Below, piece by piece: positions 40,634 to 50,617 of a stretch of 64,000 bases of DNA. Position 1 is the stretch's first letter, and each line of letters begins with the position of its first letter. A program made the position numbers and the translations under genes. The notes below the pieces were generated by a model, which saw only the letters and a list, made by a program, of their open reading frames with translations, was not told the origin of the DNA and made no database searches. This DNA is from Nitrososphaeria archaeon. Its GTDB lineage: Archaea; Thermoproteota; Nitrososphaeria; JACIWG01. The DNA lies in assembly GCA_029776065.1 (NCBI GenBank), contig JARVJP010000009.1, positions 260,514 to 324,513 on the forward strand, given 5' to 3'.

Positions 40634-41464
40634 ATGAAACATGACGAATCCGAGAGCCTTGATTTATGGTCATATTTCTTGGTTGCCTTTGTCTTTTCGT
40701 GGTTGTTTTGGATTCCTCAAGCCTTGGTTTCGACAGGTTTATTATCGATTCCTTCAATTTTTGCTGACTTCCTATTCAGCCCCTTTAATCCAGCTGCTTT
40801 TGGTCCGCTTGTCTCAGCCTTTGTTCTCACGTATCTAAGTGAGGGAAGAAGAGGAGTAAAGAATCTGCTGAGAAGAGGGGTAGATTATAAGTTCGATAAA
40901 AAGTGGTACTTTCCAATTTTCCTCCTCTTTCCCATCATAACTGGCAGTGCCCTTTTGTTGACAATACTTAGCGGAGAAGCTTTACCTGAACTATCTGTGT
41001 TATCTAACCCTTTATTGATTGCGATTGGCTTCGTTTACATATTCTTTCTTGGTGGACCCTTTCAGGAAGAGTGGGGTTGGAGAGGATACGCCTTGGATAG
41101 ATTGCAAGCGAAACGGAATGCGCTTGTTTCAAGTTTGGTGCTCGGGGTTCTGTGGGGAGCTTGGCATCTGCCATTATTCTTCATAGAAGGAACAATCCAG
41201 TCTCAGACACCAATCTGGGGTTTCATGATTCTTATAATCTGTGGAACAATCCTGTTCACTTGGGTATACAACAACACAGGCGGCAGCATCCTAGCCGTAA
41301 TGCTCTTCCACACGATGAACAACCTATCATTCTTTATATATCCAACGCTTGAGACCGCATTAGGTGGTCTTTACCTGTTGATCCTTAATTTGGTCTTAGT
41401 CGTAACGGTGCTGACAATATGGGGGCCTAAAACATTGACCCGTCAAACAAAACCGAAGATCTAA
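40634..41464 (+). CDS. CPBP family intramembrane metalloprotease
   Basis: EEWGWRGYALDRLQ, WHLPLFF, HTMNNLSFF motifs. Confidence 0.88.
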   Translation: MKHDESESLDLWSYFLVAFVFSWLFWIPQALVSTGLLSIPSIFADFLFSPFNPAAFGPLVSAFVLTYLSEGRRGVKNLLRRGVDYKFDKKWYFPIFLLFPIITGSALLLTILSGEALPELSVLSNPLLIAIGFVYIFFLGGPFQEEWGWRGYALDRLQAKRNALVSSLVLGVLWGAWHLPLFFIEGTIQSQTPIWGFMILIICGTILFTWVYNNTGGSILAVMLFHTMNNLSFFIYPTLETALGGLYLLILNLVLVVTVLTIWGPKTLTRQTKPKI

Positions 41465-41491
41465 ATAGCAGCTTAAATCCTATATCTAAGT

Positions 41492-41869
41492 CTATGGGAC
41501 GCCTAATGTATGTGCAGTCTTTGATTTGGTGTACTCTTGGAAGATTTCCCCAAAAGCGGTGCAAAAATATCTGCAGGCTTTTTCCAACCCTTCTTTACCG
41601 TTCTCCGATAAAGTGTATTTAGTTGTTCTGCCAACTCTTTCCATTCTCACTAACCCCTTCTTTCGCAGTTCCTTTAATGCAGGGTATATTGTCCCTGCTG
41701 TTAGTCTGGTTCCCCTTCTCATCCTGAGCTCTTCGCATATTTCCTTTCCATTCATCGATCTTTTCGATAGGAGCCAAAGTATATAAAAGGACAGCATTCC
41801 CCGCATGTCACAACAGTCCGGAACCTCCGGGCAGCAGATCTCATCCCTCATGGTTGTAACATTGGGCAT
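41492..41869 (-). CDS. PadR-family regulator with Cys-rich termini
   Basis: LSFYILWLLSKRSMNGKEICEELRMRRGTRLTAGTIYPALKELRKKGLV; CCPEVPDCC near N-terminus. Confidence 0.88.
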   Translation of the reverse strand: MPNVTTMRDEICCPEVPDCCDMRGMLSFYILWLLSKRSMNGKEICEELRMRRGTRLTAGTIYPALKELRKKGLVRMERVGRTTKYTLSENGKEGLEKACRYFCTAFGEIFQEYTKSKTAHTLGVP

Positions 41870-41896
41870 TAGATGTATTTATATATTGACGACAAT

Positions 41897-41912
41897 TATT
41901 GGGCACCCAATA
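41897..41912. promoter_or_regulatory. Inverted repeat TATTGGG-CA-CCCAATA between padR and arsM
   Basis: Perfect 7-bp arms; downstream of TATA-like TATTTATATATTG, ~15 nt before the arsM start. Confidence 0.6.
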
Positions 41913-41927
41913 GGAAAGGGGTGTAGT

Positions 41928-42731
41928 ATGCGAGGAAAAGACGTTAAAAAGTATGTGGCAACAAGATACAGGGAAATTGCGAAAAACGGGGGATCTTGTT
42001 GTTCATCATGTGGTTGTGGACTTTCAACTGGAGACATACCTTTGACGATGGGGTACTCCATTGAGGACTTGAGAAGTGTGCCTGATGCTTCAATCATGGG
42101 TTTGGGCTGTGGGAATCCTATTGCCTTAGCAAATTTGAAAGAGGGTGAAATCGTTTTAGATTTGGGCTCTGGGGGTGGAATTGATGTCTTTTTAGCAGCT
42201 AAGAAGGTCGGACTTACTGGAAGGGCTATTGGCATTGACATGACGGAAGAGATGATTGGTAGGGCGCAAGCTGTCGCCAGAAAATATGGTTATGGAAATG
42301 TCGAGTTTCGATTAGGTGAAATAGAAAACCTGCCAATTGAAGACGGGTCTGTTGATGTTGTCATCAGCAATTGTGTAATCAATTTGTCCCCTGAAAAGGA
42401 AAGAGTGTTTCAAGAAGCATATAGAGTATTGAAGCCAAGTGGTAGAATTGTTATCTCTGACTTGGTGGCTGATGGAAAATTGCCTGAAGAAGTTAAGGAA
42501 AGTCTTGACGCTTGGGCTGGCTGCATCGCAGGTGCGCTTGAGAAAGTTGAATATCTGAACATAATGAGAAGAGTAGGATTTCAAGATGTTAGAGTCGTTT
42601 CCGAAACTGTTTTCACTTTGGGTGTTACTAGAGAATTAAAAGGAAAAATAAAGAGTATTCAAATCGAAGCCCAAAAACCCTACCAAAGAAGTGTTTCTGA
42701 ATATTCTACAAAACAGATAGTTTACTATTAA
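41928..42731 (+). CDS. arsM: Arsenite S-adenosylmethionine methyltransferase
   Basis: [73 protein letters not shown]. Start at 41928 rather than 41805. Confidence 0.92.
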   Translation: MRGKDVKKYVATRYREIAKNGGSCCSSCGCGLSTGDIPLTMGYSIEDLRSVPDASIMGLGCGNPIALANLKEGEIVLDLGSGGGIDVFLAAKKVGLTGRAIGIDMTEEMIGRAQAVARKYGYGNVEFRLGEIENLPIEDGSVDVVISNCVINLSPEKERVFQEAYRVLKPSGRIVISDLVADGKLPEEVKESLDAWAGCIAGALEKVEYLNIMRRVGFQDVRVVSETVFTLGVTRELKGKIKSIQIEAQKPYQRSVSEYSTKQIVYY

Positions 42732-42741
42732 ATCTAATTTT

Positions 42742-44667
42742 TTAGACGTCTACCCTTGATAATCTAAGAGTATTTAGGAGGGTCAATAAAGTTAAACCAT
42801 CATCTCCTACTACGAAGGCGAACCATAGAGGAGTTAACCCAAAAAGTCCTAATGCTCCTAAAGTTAACTTAATTCCTAAAGAAACTGCTATGTTTTGTTT
42901 AGTGATGCTCATTGTCTTTCTACTTAACTTGACAAGATAGGGTATTTGCGCTAACTCGTCCTTTACCAATACTATGTCTGCTGACTCGAGGGCAACATCG
43001 ACACCACTACCGCCCATAGCTATACCGACATCTGATACAGCGAGAGCAGGTGCATCGTTGATGCCATCCCCCACCATTACCACAAAGCTGTATTTGTCTT
43101 TGATTTTCGACAAGACCTCAAGTTTATCTTCTGGAAGTAGCTCCGAATAAACGTTATCTACACCAAGCTCATGTGAAACTTGTTCTGCGATCTCTTTTTT
43201 ATCTCCACTAAGAATCATAGTGTGAATCCCTAAACTTTTTAATCTATTAATTGTTTTAGTTGCGTCCTTACGTATCGTGTCAATCAAACAAATAGAGGCT
43301 TCAGCAACTTTATTAATTGATACACAAATGGGAGTATGTCTATCGCTAACATAAAGGTCAACAATTTTATCACAATTACAACCATATTGTTGCATTAATT
43401 CTAGGTTTCCAACAGCTACCTGTACCTTATCAACAAGGCCAACTATGCCTTTCCCTGGGACTTCGGTGACGTCTTCAACAACTAGTTCATCAAGGGGTAA
43501 TTTCTGATCTGTTGCTCTTTGAACTATTGCTTGAGCTGAAGGGTGATTTGAATGCTTTTCTAAAGCTGCAGCATATTTGAGAACATTTGGATCAAGTTCA
43601 TCTTTAAAGCTGACTTCGTTTACTATAGGTTTACCCAGAGTTAATGTACCTGTTTTATCAAATAAAATAGCTTCCGCCTTTCCAATTTTTTCTATATATG
43701 CTCCTCCCTTGATAATTATCCCATTTTTGGCTGCGAGAGTTATCGCTGTAAACATAGTTGCCGGAATGGAGATTATAAAAGCACTTGGGCATGAGATGAC
43801 CAACAATATTAGTGATCTATATAACCATATTTCATATGTTCCTCCCATAATTAACGGTCCAAAACCACCTGTAAGAATCGCGAGTAAGACTACTATTGGA
43901 ACGTAGATGTGAGCAAACTTATCAACCAATCTTTCTATTGAAGCTTTTCTTTTTCGAGATTCAATAACCACCTTTGCAATCTTTGAGACGAGCGTTTCTT
44001 CGGAATCCTTAACAACCTCAACTTTAAGGCTTCCATTTAGATTTAATGTTCCGGCAAATACATAGTCACCAACATTTTTTAAAACTGGAGTTGACTCGCC
44101 ACTGACAACAGATTGGTCAACAGAGGAGGATCCATTTATTATCCTCCCATCAAGTGGTATTCGTTCACCTGGTTTTATGAGTAGTGTCATCCCAATTTTA
44201 GCTTCCTTGACACTTATCTCTCTTTCTAGCCCATTTTCAACTAATCTTGCAGTATCTGGCATGAGTTTAGAAAGACTTTCAATTGTCTTTTTTGCTCTTT
44301 CTTCAATATAATTTTCAAAATGTTCTGAGAGAGAGTATAAAAAAAGGACAGTAACTCCTTCAAATAGAAAATTTAAATACATTGCTCCAAAGGCTGCAAC
44401 TGCCATAAGAAATTCAACAGAGAACTTCTTCCCAAAAAGGAGCTTCTTTAAACCAACAGATCCAATGTAAGACCCTACAAGGGTAATAGTGATGTAATAT
44501 AGTGCGTTGGAAATAGTTACATTTCTGCGAAGAATAGGTATTTCAAAGCTAAGCAATATTTCTTGCATTAGTAACTCTATTAAAGTTGAAATCACTACCA
44601 CAACACCAAGTAAGGTTGCTATTTTGATCCAAACTTTTCTCGCATGGCGTTTATTTGATTCATTCAT
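42742..44667 (-). CDS. Heavy-metal P1B-type ATPase with CPS motif
   Basis: DKTGTLTLGKP, SGESTPV, MVGDGINDAPAL; TM metal motif reads SCPSAFIISIP. Confidence 0.92.
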   Translation of the reverse strand: MNESNKRHARKVWIKIATLLGVVVVISTLIELLMQEILLSFEIPILRRNVTISNALYYITITLVGSYIGSVGLKKLLFGKKFSVEFLMAVAAFGAMYLNFLFEGVTVLFLYSLSEHFENYIEERAKKTIESLSKLMPDTARLVENGLEREISVKEAKIGMTLLIKPGERIPLDGRIINGSSSVDQSVVSGESTPVLKNVGDYVFAGTLNLNGSLKVEVVKDSEETLVSKIAKVVIESRKRKASIERLVDKFAHIYVPIVVLLAILTGGFGPLIMGGTYEIWLYRSLILLVISCPSAFIISIPATMFTAITLAAKNGIIIKGGAYIEKIGKAEAILFDKTGTLTLGKPIVNEVSFKDELDPNVLKYAAALEKHSNHPSAQAIVQRATDQKLPLDELVVEDVTEVPGKGIVGLVDKVQVAVGNLELMQQYGCNCDKIVDLYVSDRHTPICVSINKVAEASICLIDTIRKDATKTINRLKSLGIHTMILSGDKKEIAEQVSHELGVDNVYSELLPEDKLEVLSKIKDKYSFVVMVGDGINDAPALAVSDVGIAMGGSGVDVALESADIVLVKDELAQIPYLVKLSRKTMSITKQNIAVSLGIKLTLGALGLFGLTPLWFAFVVGDDGLTLLTLLNTLRLSRVDV

Positions 44668-44787
44668 AGTTTACCACTTAAACAGGGTTTACACGCTGTA
44701 ATTTTGATCAGATACTATATTAGAATAGTGCTAAAAATCGGGATGGAAATATTAATATAATAATAATCTAGTTATAGAATAATAATA

Positions 44788-45195
44788 GTGGTCTCTGTGA
44801 CTGTAGTTAGTATTACTCTACCAAACGACTTACTTAAGAAGTTCGATGAATTTATGGCGAATAGAGGTTACTATAGCCGCTCTGAAGCGTTCCGCGATGC
44901 TTTGAGAAGCTTGATGGAAGAAGCTGAATTTGCTAAAGTTGAATCTAGCCTCATATTTACTACTGTTATTATAACCTATGATTACGAGAGAAGAGATGTT
45001 GACTTAAAGATGACAGAAATAAAGCATGAATTTGATGACGTGATAGTGGAGAATGTTCATAGGCATGTGAATGGTATGTGTTGCTTAGAAATTTTTATCG
45101 CTCAAGGAAATAGCGAACGTATTAGAGATTTGATAGGCAGGATAAGAGGTATGCGAGGAATACAACAAGTTAAATCTGTGTTTGTCTCGTTATAA
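44788..45195 (+). CDS. NikR-like ribbon-helix-helix regulator
   Basis: SITLPNDLLKKFDEFMANRGYYSRSEAFRDALRSLM plus ACT-like C-terminal domain with HEF/HRHVN/CLE pattern. Confidence 0.88.
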   Translation: MVSVTVVSITLPNDLLKKFDEFMANRGYYSRSEAFRDALRSLMEEAEFAKVESSLIFTTVIITYDYERRDVDLKMTEIKHEFDDVIVENVHRHVNGMCCLEIFIAQGNSERIRDLIGRIRGMRGIQQVKSVFVSL

Positions 45196-45487
45196 AAACC
45201 CAACTCTATACAAGCCCCACCGTCATTTTTAGTACATTCACACCCATTCTGATATTTTACTATTTTGTTATTAAGGGGCATAAATTGTTCATTAAATCGA
45301 TATACTTTTCTAATTCTAATCGTTATCTGTTGTTCATAGCTAGTAAAGGTGATAGTATACGGATAATTTCTCAGTAGAAAAGAGGTTTGATATCGGTCCT
45401 TTAGTTACCTTTATACCTAATAAAAGATATCCTATTTACAATTGGTTCCATTTCAAAGAAGGATTCTCAAGAGACTTTGTAATTTTA

Positions 45488-46492
45488 ATGCTAGATTCAT
45501 TTAAAGTGGTAAAAGGTGGTTGGGTTCTTGACCCGTTTTGCGGCTCTGGAACGACATTACTCGCATCAAAGGAAAAAGGTATTAACTCTGTTGGTGTTGA
45601 TGTTATGCCTCTTTGTATATTCATTTCTCAAGTCAAAACAATGGATTATAATATTGAGAAGTTAAAAGAAGTCTCAAGGAGTATCTTTGCCAAAAAATTT
45701 GTTGCACCTGATACTCGAATACTGAGCCCCCTTATAAAACGTGCTTTCACAAAGTACGCACAAGAAGATATTCTATTTTACAGAAATGTTGTAAGAGAGA
45801 TCGACGATCCGATCATAAGAAACTTTTTCACACTAGCTTTAATTATCACCTCAGAAAAGGTTTCATTTGCTTACAAAGATGGAGCTGTCATAAAAATACG
45901 TAAAGTTAAGAACATCCTACCATTCAAGCCTATGCTGAAAAGAACTATAAAGAAGATGATAAATGATCTTAAAAGGTTTGGTCCTAAAGCAGCACAAGTA
46001 AAGGTCTACCAAGGAGACGCGAGAAACCTAAGTTTTCTTGAAGACTCCACCTTTGACGCGGTAATAACATCACCTCCGTACCTAAACATTATCGACTACA
46101 TGAAAGTGTACAAGATTGAAAACGAACTCTTCTTTAACGGTTCAACAGGGCAAAGCATTCATTCATATATTGGGTTGTCTGTGAAAGAAAAATCTGATTT
46201 CTTTACCAACTTAAAGGCCCCTCCTATAGCGAAGGTGTACTTTAAGGACATGGAAAGTGCTCTCCAAGAGCAATATAGGGTTTTAAAAAAAGGGGGTTGG
46301 ATAGCTATGGTTGTTGGGGAGGGTGTATTTCCAGATCGAATTGTTCCTGTTCACAACATCCTTGCGAAATCTGCTCAAGACGTTGGTTTCCAGGTGAAGA
46401 AGATCATGTATGTTAATAAAAGAACTGTGACCGATCAAAATAGAAATAAGATTGGTACAGCTCTTGAGAGCGTGTTAATATTTAGAAAGTAA
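45488..46492 (+). CDS. DNA methylase (DPFCGSGTT / TSPPYLN) with upstream coding-like extension
   Basis: VLDPFCGSGTTLLASKEKG and DAVITSPPYLNIIDYMK. Frame continues upstream of 45488 as SVEKRFDIGPLVTFIPNKRYPIYNWFHFKEGFSRDFVIL. Confidence 0.85.
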   Translation: MLDSFKVVKGGWVLDPFCGSGTTLLASKEKGINSVGVDVMPLCIFISQVKTMDYNIEKLKEVSRSIFAKKFVAPDTRILSPLIKRAFTKYAQEDILFYRNVVREIDDPIIRNFFTLALIITSEKVSFAYKDGAVIKIRKVKNILPFKPMLKRTIKKMINDLKRFGPKAAQVKVYQGDARNLSFLEDSTFDAVITSPPYLNIIDYMKVYKIENELFFNGSTGQSIHSYIGLSVKEKSDFFTNLKAPPIAKVYFKDMESALQEQYRVLKKGGWIAMVVGEGVFPDRIVPVHNILAKSAQDVGFQVKKIMYVNKRTVTDQNRNKIGTALESVLIFRK

Positions 46493-46619
46493 CTAAACGT
46501 CAAAACCGATCCACTTTCTAAATGATCGTTCCTCACCTGGAAAATAAATCAACAACTAATTCAGGGTCTATGCACAATAAAGTTAATTAACATCTCCATA
46601 CTTAATAAATTTGTTAATC

Positions 46620-47396
46620 ATGAGCTTCGATAGATTCCTTGAAAATGGAAGGGCAATGATACTTGCATATGATCAGGGAATAGAACACGGACCAACAGAT
46701 TTTACCCCAAAAAACGTTGACCCAAATGTCATAATGGAAATCGCAGAAAAAGGAAGATTTAACGGCATAGTCTTTCAAAAAGGACTAGCAGAAAGGTATT
46801 ACAACGGAAAAGTGCCGCTAATCCTAAAAGTTAATGGAAAGACAAACATAGTCAAAGGTGACCCGATTTCGCGACAGAACTGTTCTGTAGAATATGCTGT
46901 GAGCTTAGGAGCTAAAGCAGTTGGTTACACAATTTACCCAGGAAGCATCCACGAGAGTATCATGTTCCAAGAGTTTGGTAGAATTCAAGAAGAAGCTAGG
47001 AAGTTCGATTTAGCAGTCATTATATGGGTATATCCAAGAGGAGAAGCTGTAAAAGACGACACATCGAAGGATATAGTTGCCTACGCCGCAAGAATAGGGT
47101 TAGAACTTGGTGCAGACGCTGTTAAGATAAAATACACAGGTGACCCGGTCTCTTTTAATTGGGCTGTTAAGGCCGCAGGTAAAGCCAGGGTCCTTATGTC
47201 AGGAGGACCAAAAGCACCAACAGACGAAATATTTCTAAATCAAGTTAATGGTGTTTTAGAAGCTGGTGGAATAGGGCTTGCCGTAGGAAGGAATGTTTGG
47301 CAACATATAGACCCTTTAAAAATGAGTCGAGCACTGAGAGCGTTGGTGATAGAAAGAAAGAGTCTTGATGAAGCAATTAAGATTGTGAAAGAATAG
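46620..47396 (+). CDS. Archaeal class I fructose-bisphosphate aldolase family
   Basis: MILAYDQGIEHGPTDF, VKIKYTGDP, MSGGPKAPTDE. Confidence 0.92.
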   Translation: MSFDRFLENGRAMILAYDQGIEHGPTDFTPKNVDPNVIMEIAEKGRFNGIVFQKGLAERYYNGKVPLILKVNGKTNIVKGDPISRQNCSVEYAVSLGAKAVGYTIYPGSIHESIMFQEFGRIQEEARKFDLAVIIWVYPRGEAVKDDTSKDIVAYAARIGLELGADAVKIKYTGDPVSFNWAVKAAGKARVLMSGGPKAPTDEIFLNQVNGVLEAGGIGLAVGRNVWQHIDPLKMSRALRALVIERKSLDEAIKIVKE

Positions 47397-47410
47397 GGTG
47401 TTGTTTTAGA

Positions 47411-48439
47411 TTGAAGATCGGGGTACTCACTGGTGGTGGTGATTGCGCAGGGTTAAACGCTGTTATCCGTGCTGTAGTTAAACGTGCTGAAGAATATGGT
47501 TGGGGAGTAGTTGGTATAAGATATGGTTGGGCAGGTCTCATCAAATTAGACACCATGCCACTTAAATTCAAGGATGTGGCTGGTATCCAAAGGACTGGTG
47601 GCACAATTTTAAAGACCTCAAGAACAAATCCGTTTAAGTACCCTGATGGGCCTGAAACCATAATTAAGAATGCTAGGGAGCTAGGGTTGGATGCGATTGT
47701 TGCAATTGGTGGTGATGACACACTTGGTGTGGCTGCAAAACTTTGTAGAATGGGGTTAAAGATCGTTGGCGTTCCAAAAACGATGGATAACGACCTATCT
47801 GGAACAGATTTCACATTTGGTTTCGATTCGGCGGTGAATGAAGCAATGCATGCATTAGATAATATAGTGACCACAGGTGAATCGCATGATCGTGTCATGG
47901 TCGTCGAAGTGATGGGTCGCCATGCAGGTTGGGTGGCAGCATACGCAGGGATCGCAGCAGGAGCTAATCTGATATTAGTACCTGAAGAACCTATTTGCTT
48001 AGATGACATTGTCTTATTTCTAAAGGGGAGATTTGACAAAGGGGAAAAGGCTACTCTTATCGTTGTAGCAGAAGGCGCTGTTTTAAAGAATGAAACTGGT
48101 GCGTTAGCTTATGATAACAAAGTAGATGAATTTGGTCATGTTAGGCTTGGTGGAATTGGGCAGTTTCTAACTGATGAGATAAAGAAGCATTTAAAATGTG
48201 AGATAAGATGTGTTTCTCTAGGGCATACTATAAGAGGCGGACCACCTACAACATTTGATCGCGTGCTCTCAAGTCGATTTGGTCTAGCTGCTGTAGACTT
48301 GATCAAAGAGGGAAAGTTCGGGATGATGGTTGCTCTTAAAGGCACACAAGTTGTGTCAGTGAGTATAGACGATGCTACTTCTAAAATGAAGGCCCTTGAC
48401 CCAGAAATACATAAAGTTTCAAAGGCATTGATTTATTAA
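47411..48439 (+). CDS. pfkA: 6-phosphofructokinase, PPi-type signature
   Basis: GVLTGGGDCAGLNAVIRAVV, AIGGDDTLG, PKTMDNDL, MGRHAGWVA. Confidence 0.92.
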   Translation: MKIGVLTGGGDCAGLNAVIRAVVKRAEEYGWGVVGIRYGWAGLIKLDTMPLKFKDVAGIQRTGGTILKTSRTNPFKYPDGPETIIKNARELGLDAIVAIGGDDTLGVAAKLCRMGLKIVGVPKTMDNDLSGTDFTFGFDSAVNEAMHALDNIVTTGESHDRVMVVEVMGRHAGWVAAYAGIAAGANLILVPEEPICLDDIVLFLKGRFDKGEKATLIVVAEGAVLKNETGALAYDNKVDEFGHVRLGGIGQFLTDEIKKHLKCEIRCVSLGHTIRGGPPTTFDRVLSSRFGLAAVDLIKEGKFGMMVALKGTQVVSVSIDDATSKMKALDPEIHKVSKALIY

Positions 48440-48470
48440 CTTTCCAAACTATTAAACAAAGCTGAAATAA

Positions 48471-48782
48471 CTAGTATAAGTAGGCCTCTTTTATAGTCTT
48501 CACCATTTTCTTGAGAGCGTCATAAACCTCTTGTCCACTGCTATAAAGAAAGGTCTCATCCATCGAATCACTGCTGACTATTGTAATAACGTATTCTTGG
48601 CCTGTCTTATTTATGAAGATTTTTACCATTTTTTCATTTTTCATTAAAGCATTTAACTTAATCCCTTCATCTAGTTCTATTGATGAAACCTTCTCTTCTA
48701 ACTCGTCTAAATTTAATCTTCTAACCCAGGGCACATAATCTTCATAACATTTCCTTTTTCTTTTACTCATAAAGTCACGCAT
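48471..48782 (-). CDS. Hypothetical protein
   Basis: 103-aa ORF in a gap between CDSs, no recognised motif. Confidence 0.5.
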   Translation of the reverse strand: MRDFMSKRKRKCYEDYVPWVRRLNLDELEEKVSSIELDEGIKLNALMKNEKMVKIFINKTGQEYVITIVSSDSMDETFLYSSGQEVYDALKKMVKTIKEAYLY

Positions 48783-48810
48783 AACTTAAATATCATCAAG
48801 AATTTAAGTT

Positions 48811-49989
48811 TTGATGTCTATGAATATATTTACAACAAATAAGAGGTCAGTAGTCGAACTTAAGCCTAGGTTACATAATCATTTCTTGATCCAAGTATGT
48901 GGTCCAACTCTATACGATGGACTTCACTTAGGCCACGTAAGAACCTTTTTGTTTTTTGACGTGCTAGCTCGTTTTCTAAAGCATTCTGGATACAAAGTTA
49001 GCTTTAGCATAAATTTCACCGATATCGATGAAGAAGTTTTCTACAAGGCTAGAAAGGAAGGAACTTCATTCGAGGCTGTTTCAAACAAGTTTTGCACACT
49101 AACTCTTAACACCTTTAAGGTTTTGAATATAAAGACACCTACAAATTACCCACGTTCTTCTGAGAGCGTTGAGAAAAGTATCGAAATAATTAAATCTCTG
49201 ATATTAAATGGTTTTGCTTACGAACTCAACGGAAACGTTTTCTTCGAATTTGATAAGTTATATGACAAAGGCCCTGTTTCAAGCTTAAGCAAGGAAATTT
49301 TACTCGACTTGAGGCTCGACTCATATAAGGGGAAAAGAGGGCCATTAGACTTCCTTCTATGGTACAAAACCGATCGGCACCCGAACTGGCCTTCTCCTTG
49401 GAGCTCGGGAAGACCAGGATGGCATCTACAAGATGTAGTTATGGCTAACGCCGTGTTTAATGGTCCTCACGACCTTCACGGCGGTGCAGTTGAGTTGATA
49501 TATCCTCATCACGACTTTATTGAATGTTTAGGCAGAGCTGTAGAAAGTGTTAACCCGTACGTCCCGTATTGGGTTCATACGTGCATATTATTGATTGGAG
49601 GAAAGAAGATGTCAAAGTCAGAAGGTAATGTAATCTATGTTGATGATCTTCTTAAAAAATTCAGTTCCGAATCTATTAGAACATATTTTCTTTCAACAAA
49701 TAGAGAGATGGTGATTGACTTCGAAGAAGACAACCTAATTAAATACGACGAAATGATAAAATCTTTAAGGATGGAATTGGATAAGTGTAAAGGTGGTTAT
49801 TCTCCACCTTCTAAAGACGTACTTGTGCTTAAAAGGTCAATCATTGAATCTTTATCAGAAAATATGAATACTAATAAAGCACTTGAGTTATGTATTCAAA
49901 TGGTTCAGTTAGTAAAAGAAGGAGGAATTAATGTTGAAGTCGTCAAAGAAATCTTTCAAATACTTGGTTTGGATTACCTTCTACTCTAA
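48811..49989 (+). CDS. Cysteinyl-tRNA synthetase-like protein
   Basis: VCGPTLYDGLHLGHVRTFLFFDVLARFL, FTDIDEEV, PSPWSSGRPGWHLQD, GGKKMSKSEGN. Confidence 0.85.
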   Translation: MMSMNIFTTNKRSVVELKPRLHNHFLIQVCGPTLYDGLHLGHVRTFLFFDVLARFLKHSGYKVSFSINFTDIDEEVFYKARKEGTSFEAVSNKFCTLTLNTFKVLNIKTPTNYPRSSESVEKSIEIIKSLILNGFAYELNGNVFFEFDKLYDKGPVSSLSKEILLDLRLDSYKGKRGPLDFLLWYKTDRHPNWPSPWSSGRPGWHLQDVVMANAVFNGPHDLHGGAVELIYPHHDFIECLGRAVESVNPYVPYWVHTCILLIGGKKMSKSEGNVIYVDDLLKKFSSESIRTYFLSTNREMVIDFEEDNLIKYDEMIKSLRMELDKCKGGYSPPSKDVLVLKRSIIESLSENMNTNKALELCIQMVQLVKEGGINVEVVKEIFQILGLDYLLL

Positions 49990-50023
49990 CCTAAAAGCTT
50001 GAGCTAACAAGTCGAACTTCACT

Positions 50024-50428
50024 TTAAATTCTATAGACATCTTTTATCTTTTTTCTGAATATGTCCTTAGGAATTACTCCAACCGTTTTATCAACAAGTC
50101 TTCCATCTTTAAAGTAAAGTATTGTAGGAACACTCATGATGTAATATTTCTCTGATGTTGCAGGATTTTCATCCACATTTATTTTTGCAAAGGTTATCGA
50201 AGTCACCTCCTTTGCAAGCGCTTCAAATGTTGGCGTCATTATCTTGCAAGGGCCACACCAATCAGCAAAGAAGTCTACAATAACGTTCTTTTTCTCTTGT
50301 AAGAAGGAATCGAAGTTTCCATCGTTTAAATGATGTAACTTTTGTTTCTCAACCTCTTGGTACTGACTCTGACTAACGATTCCGTTAAACTTTTTCTTCA
50401 ATATTCTAGAAAGTTCTTCGTCGCTCAT
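50024..50428 (-). CDS. trxA: Thioredoxin
   Basis: VDFFADWCGPCKIMTPTFEALAKE. Confidence 0.93.
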   Translation of the reverse strand: MSDEELSRILKKKFNGIVSQSQYQEVEKQKLHHLNDGNFDSFLQEKKNVIVDFFADWCGPCKIMTPTFEALAKEVTSITFAKINVDENPATSEKYYIMSVPTILYFKDGRLVDKTVGVIPKDIFRKKIKDVYRI

Positions 50429-50617
50429 GGTTTCCGCACACTTTATAGTTGAATATAAAAATTTCGAGTTGTTTAAAATATTTTGTATATTTGACAGTAA
50501 GTCGTTTGAATAGGTTAGATCATTTTAATGCGAAATTCTAACTCTTACTACTAAAGGAGAATGGTTTGATTAGAAAATGTTTATATCTGGTATCAATGTT
50601 TATTTACATTTGATAAA

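Noticed and set aside
41805-41927. N-terminal extension of the arsM ORF
   Set aside because: Overlaps the divergent padR 5' end and the promoter/operator; [10 protein letters not shown] at 41928 is the natural start.
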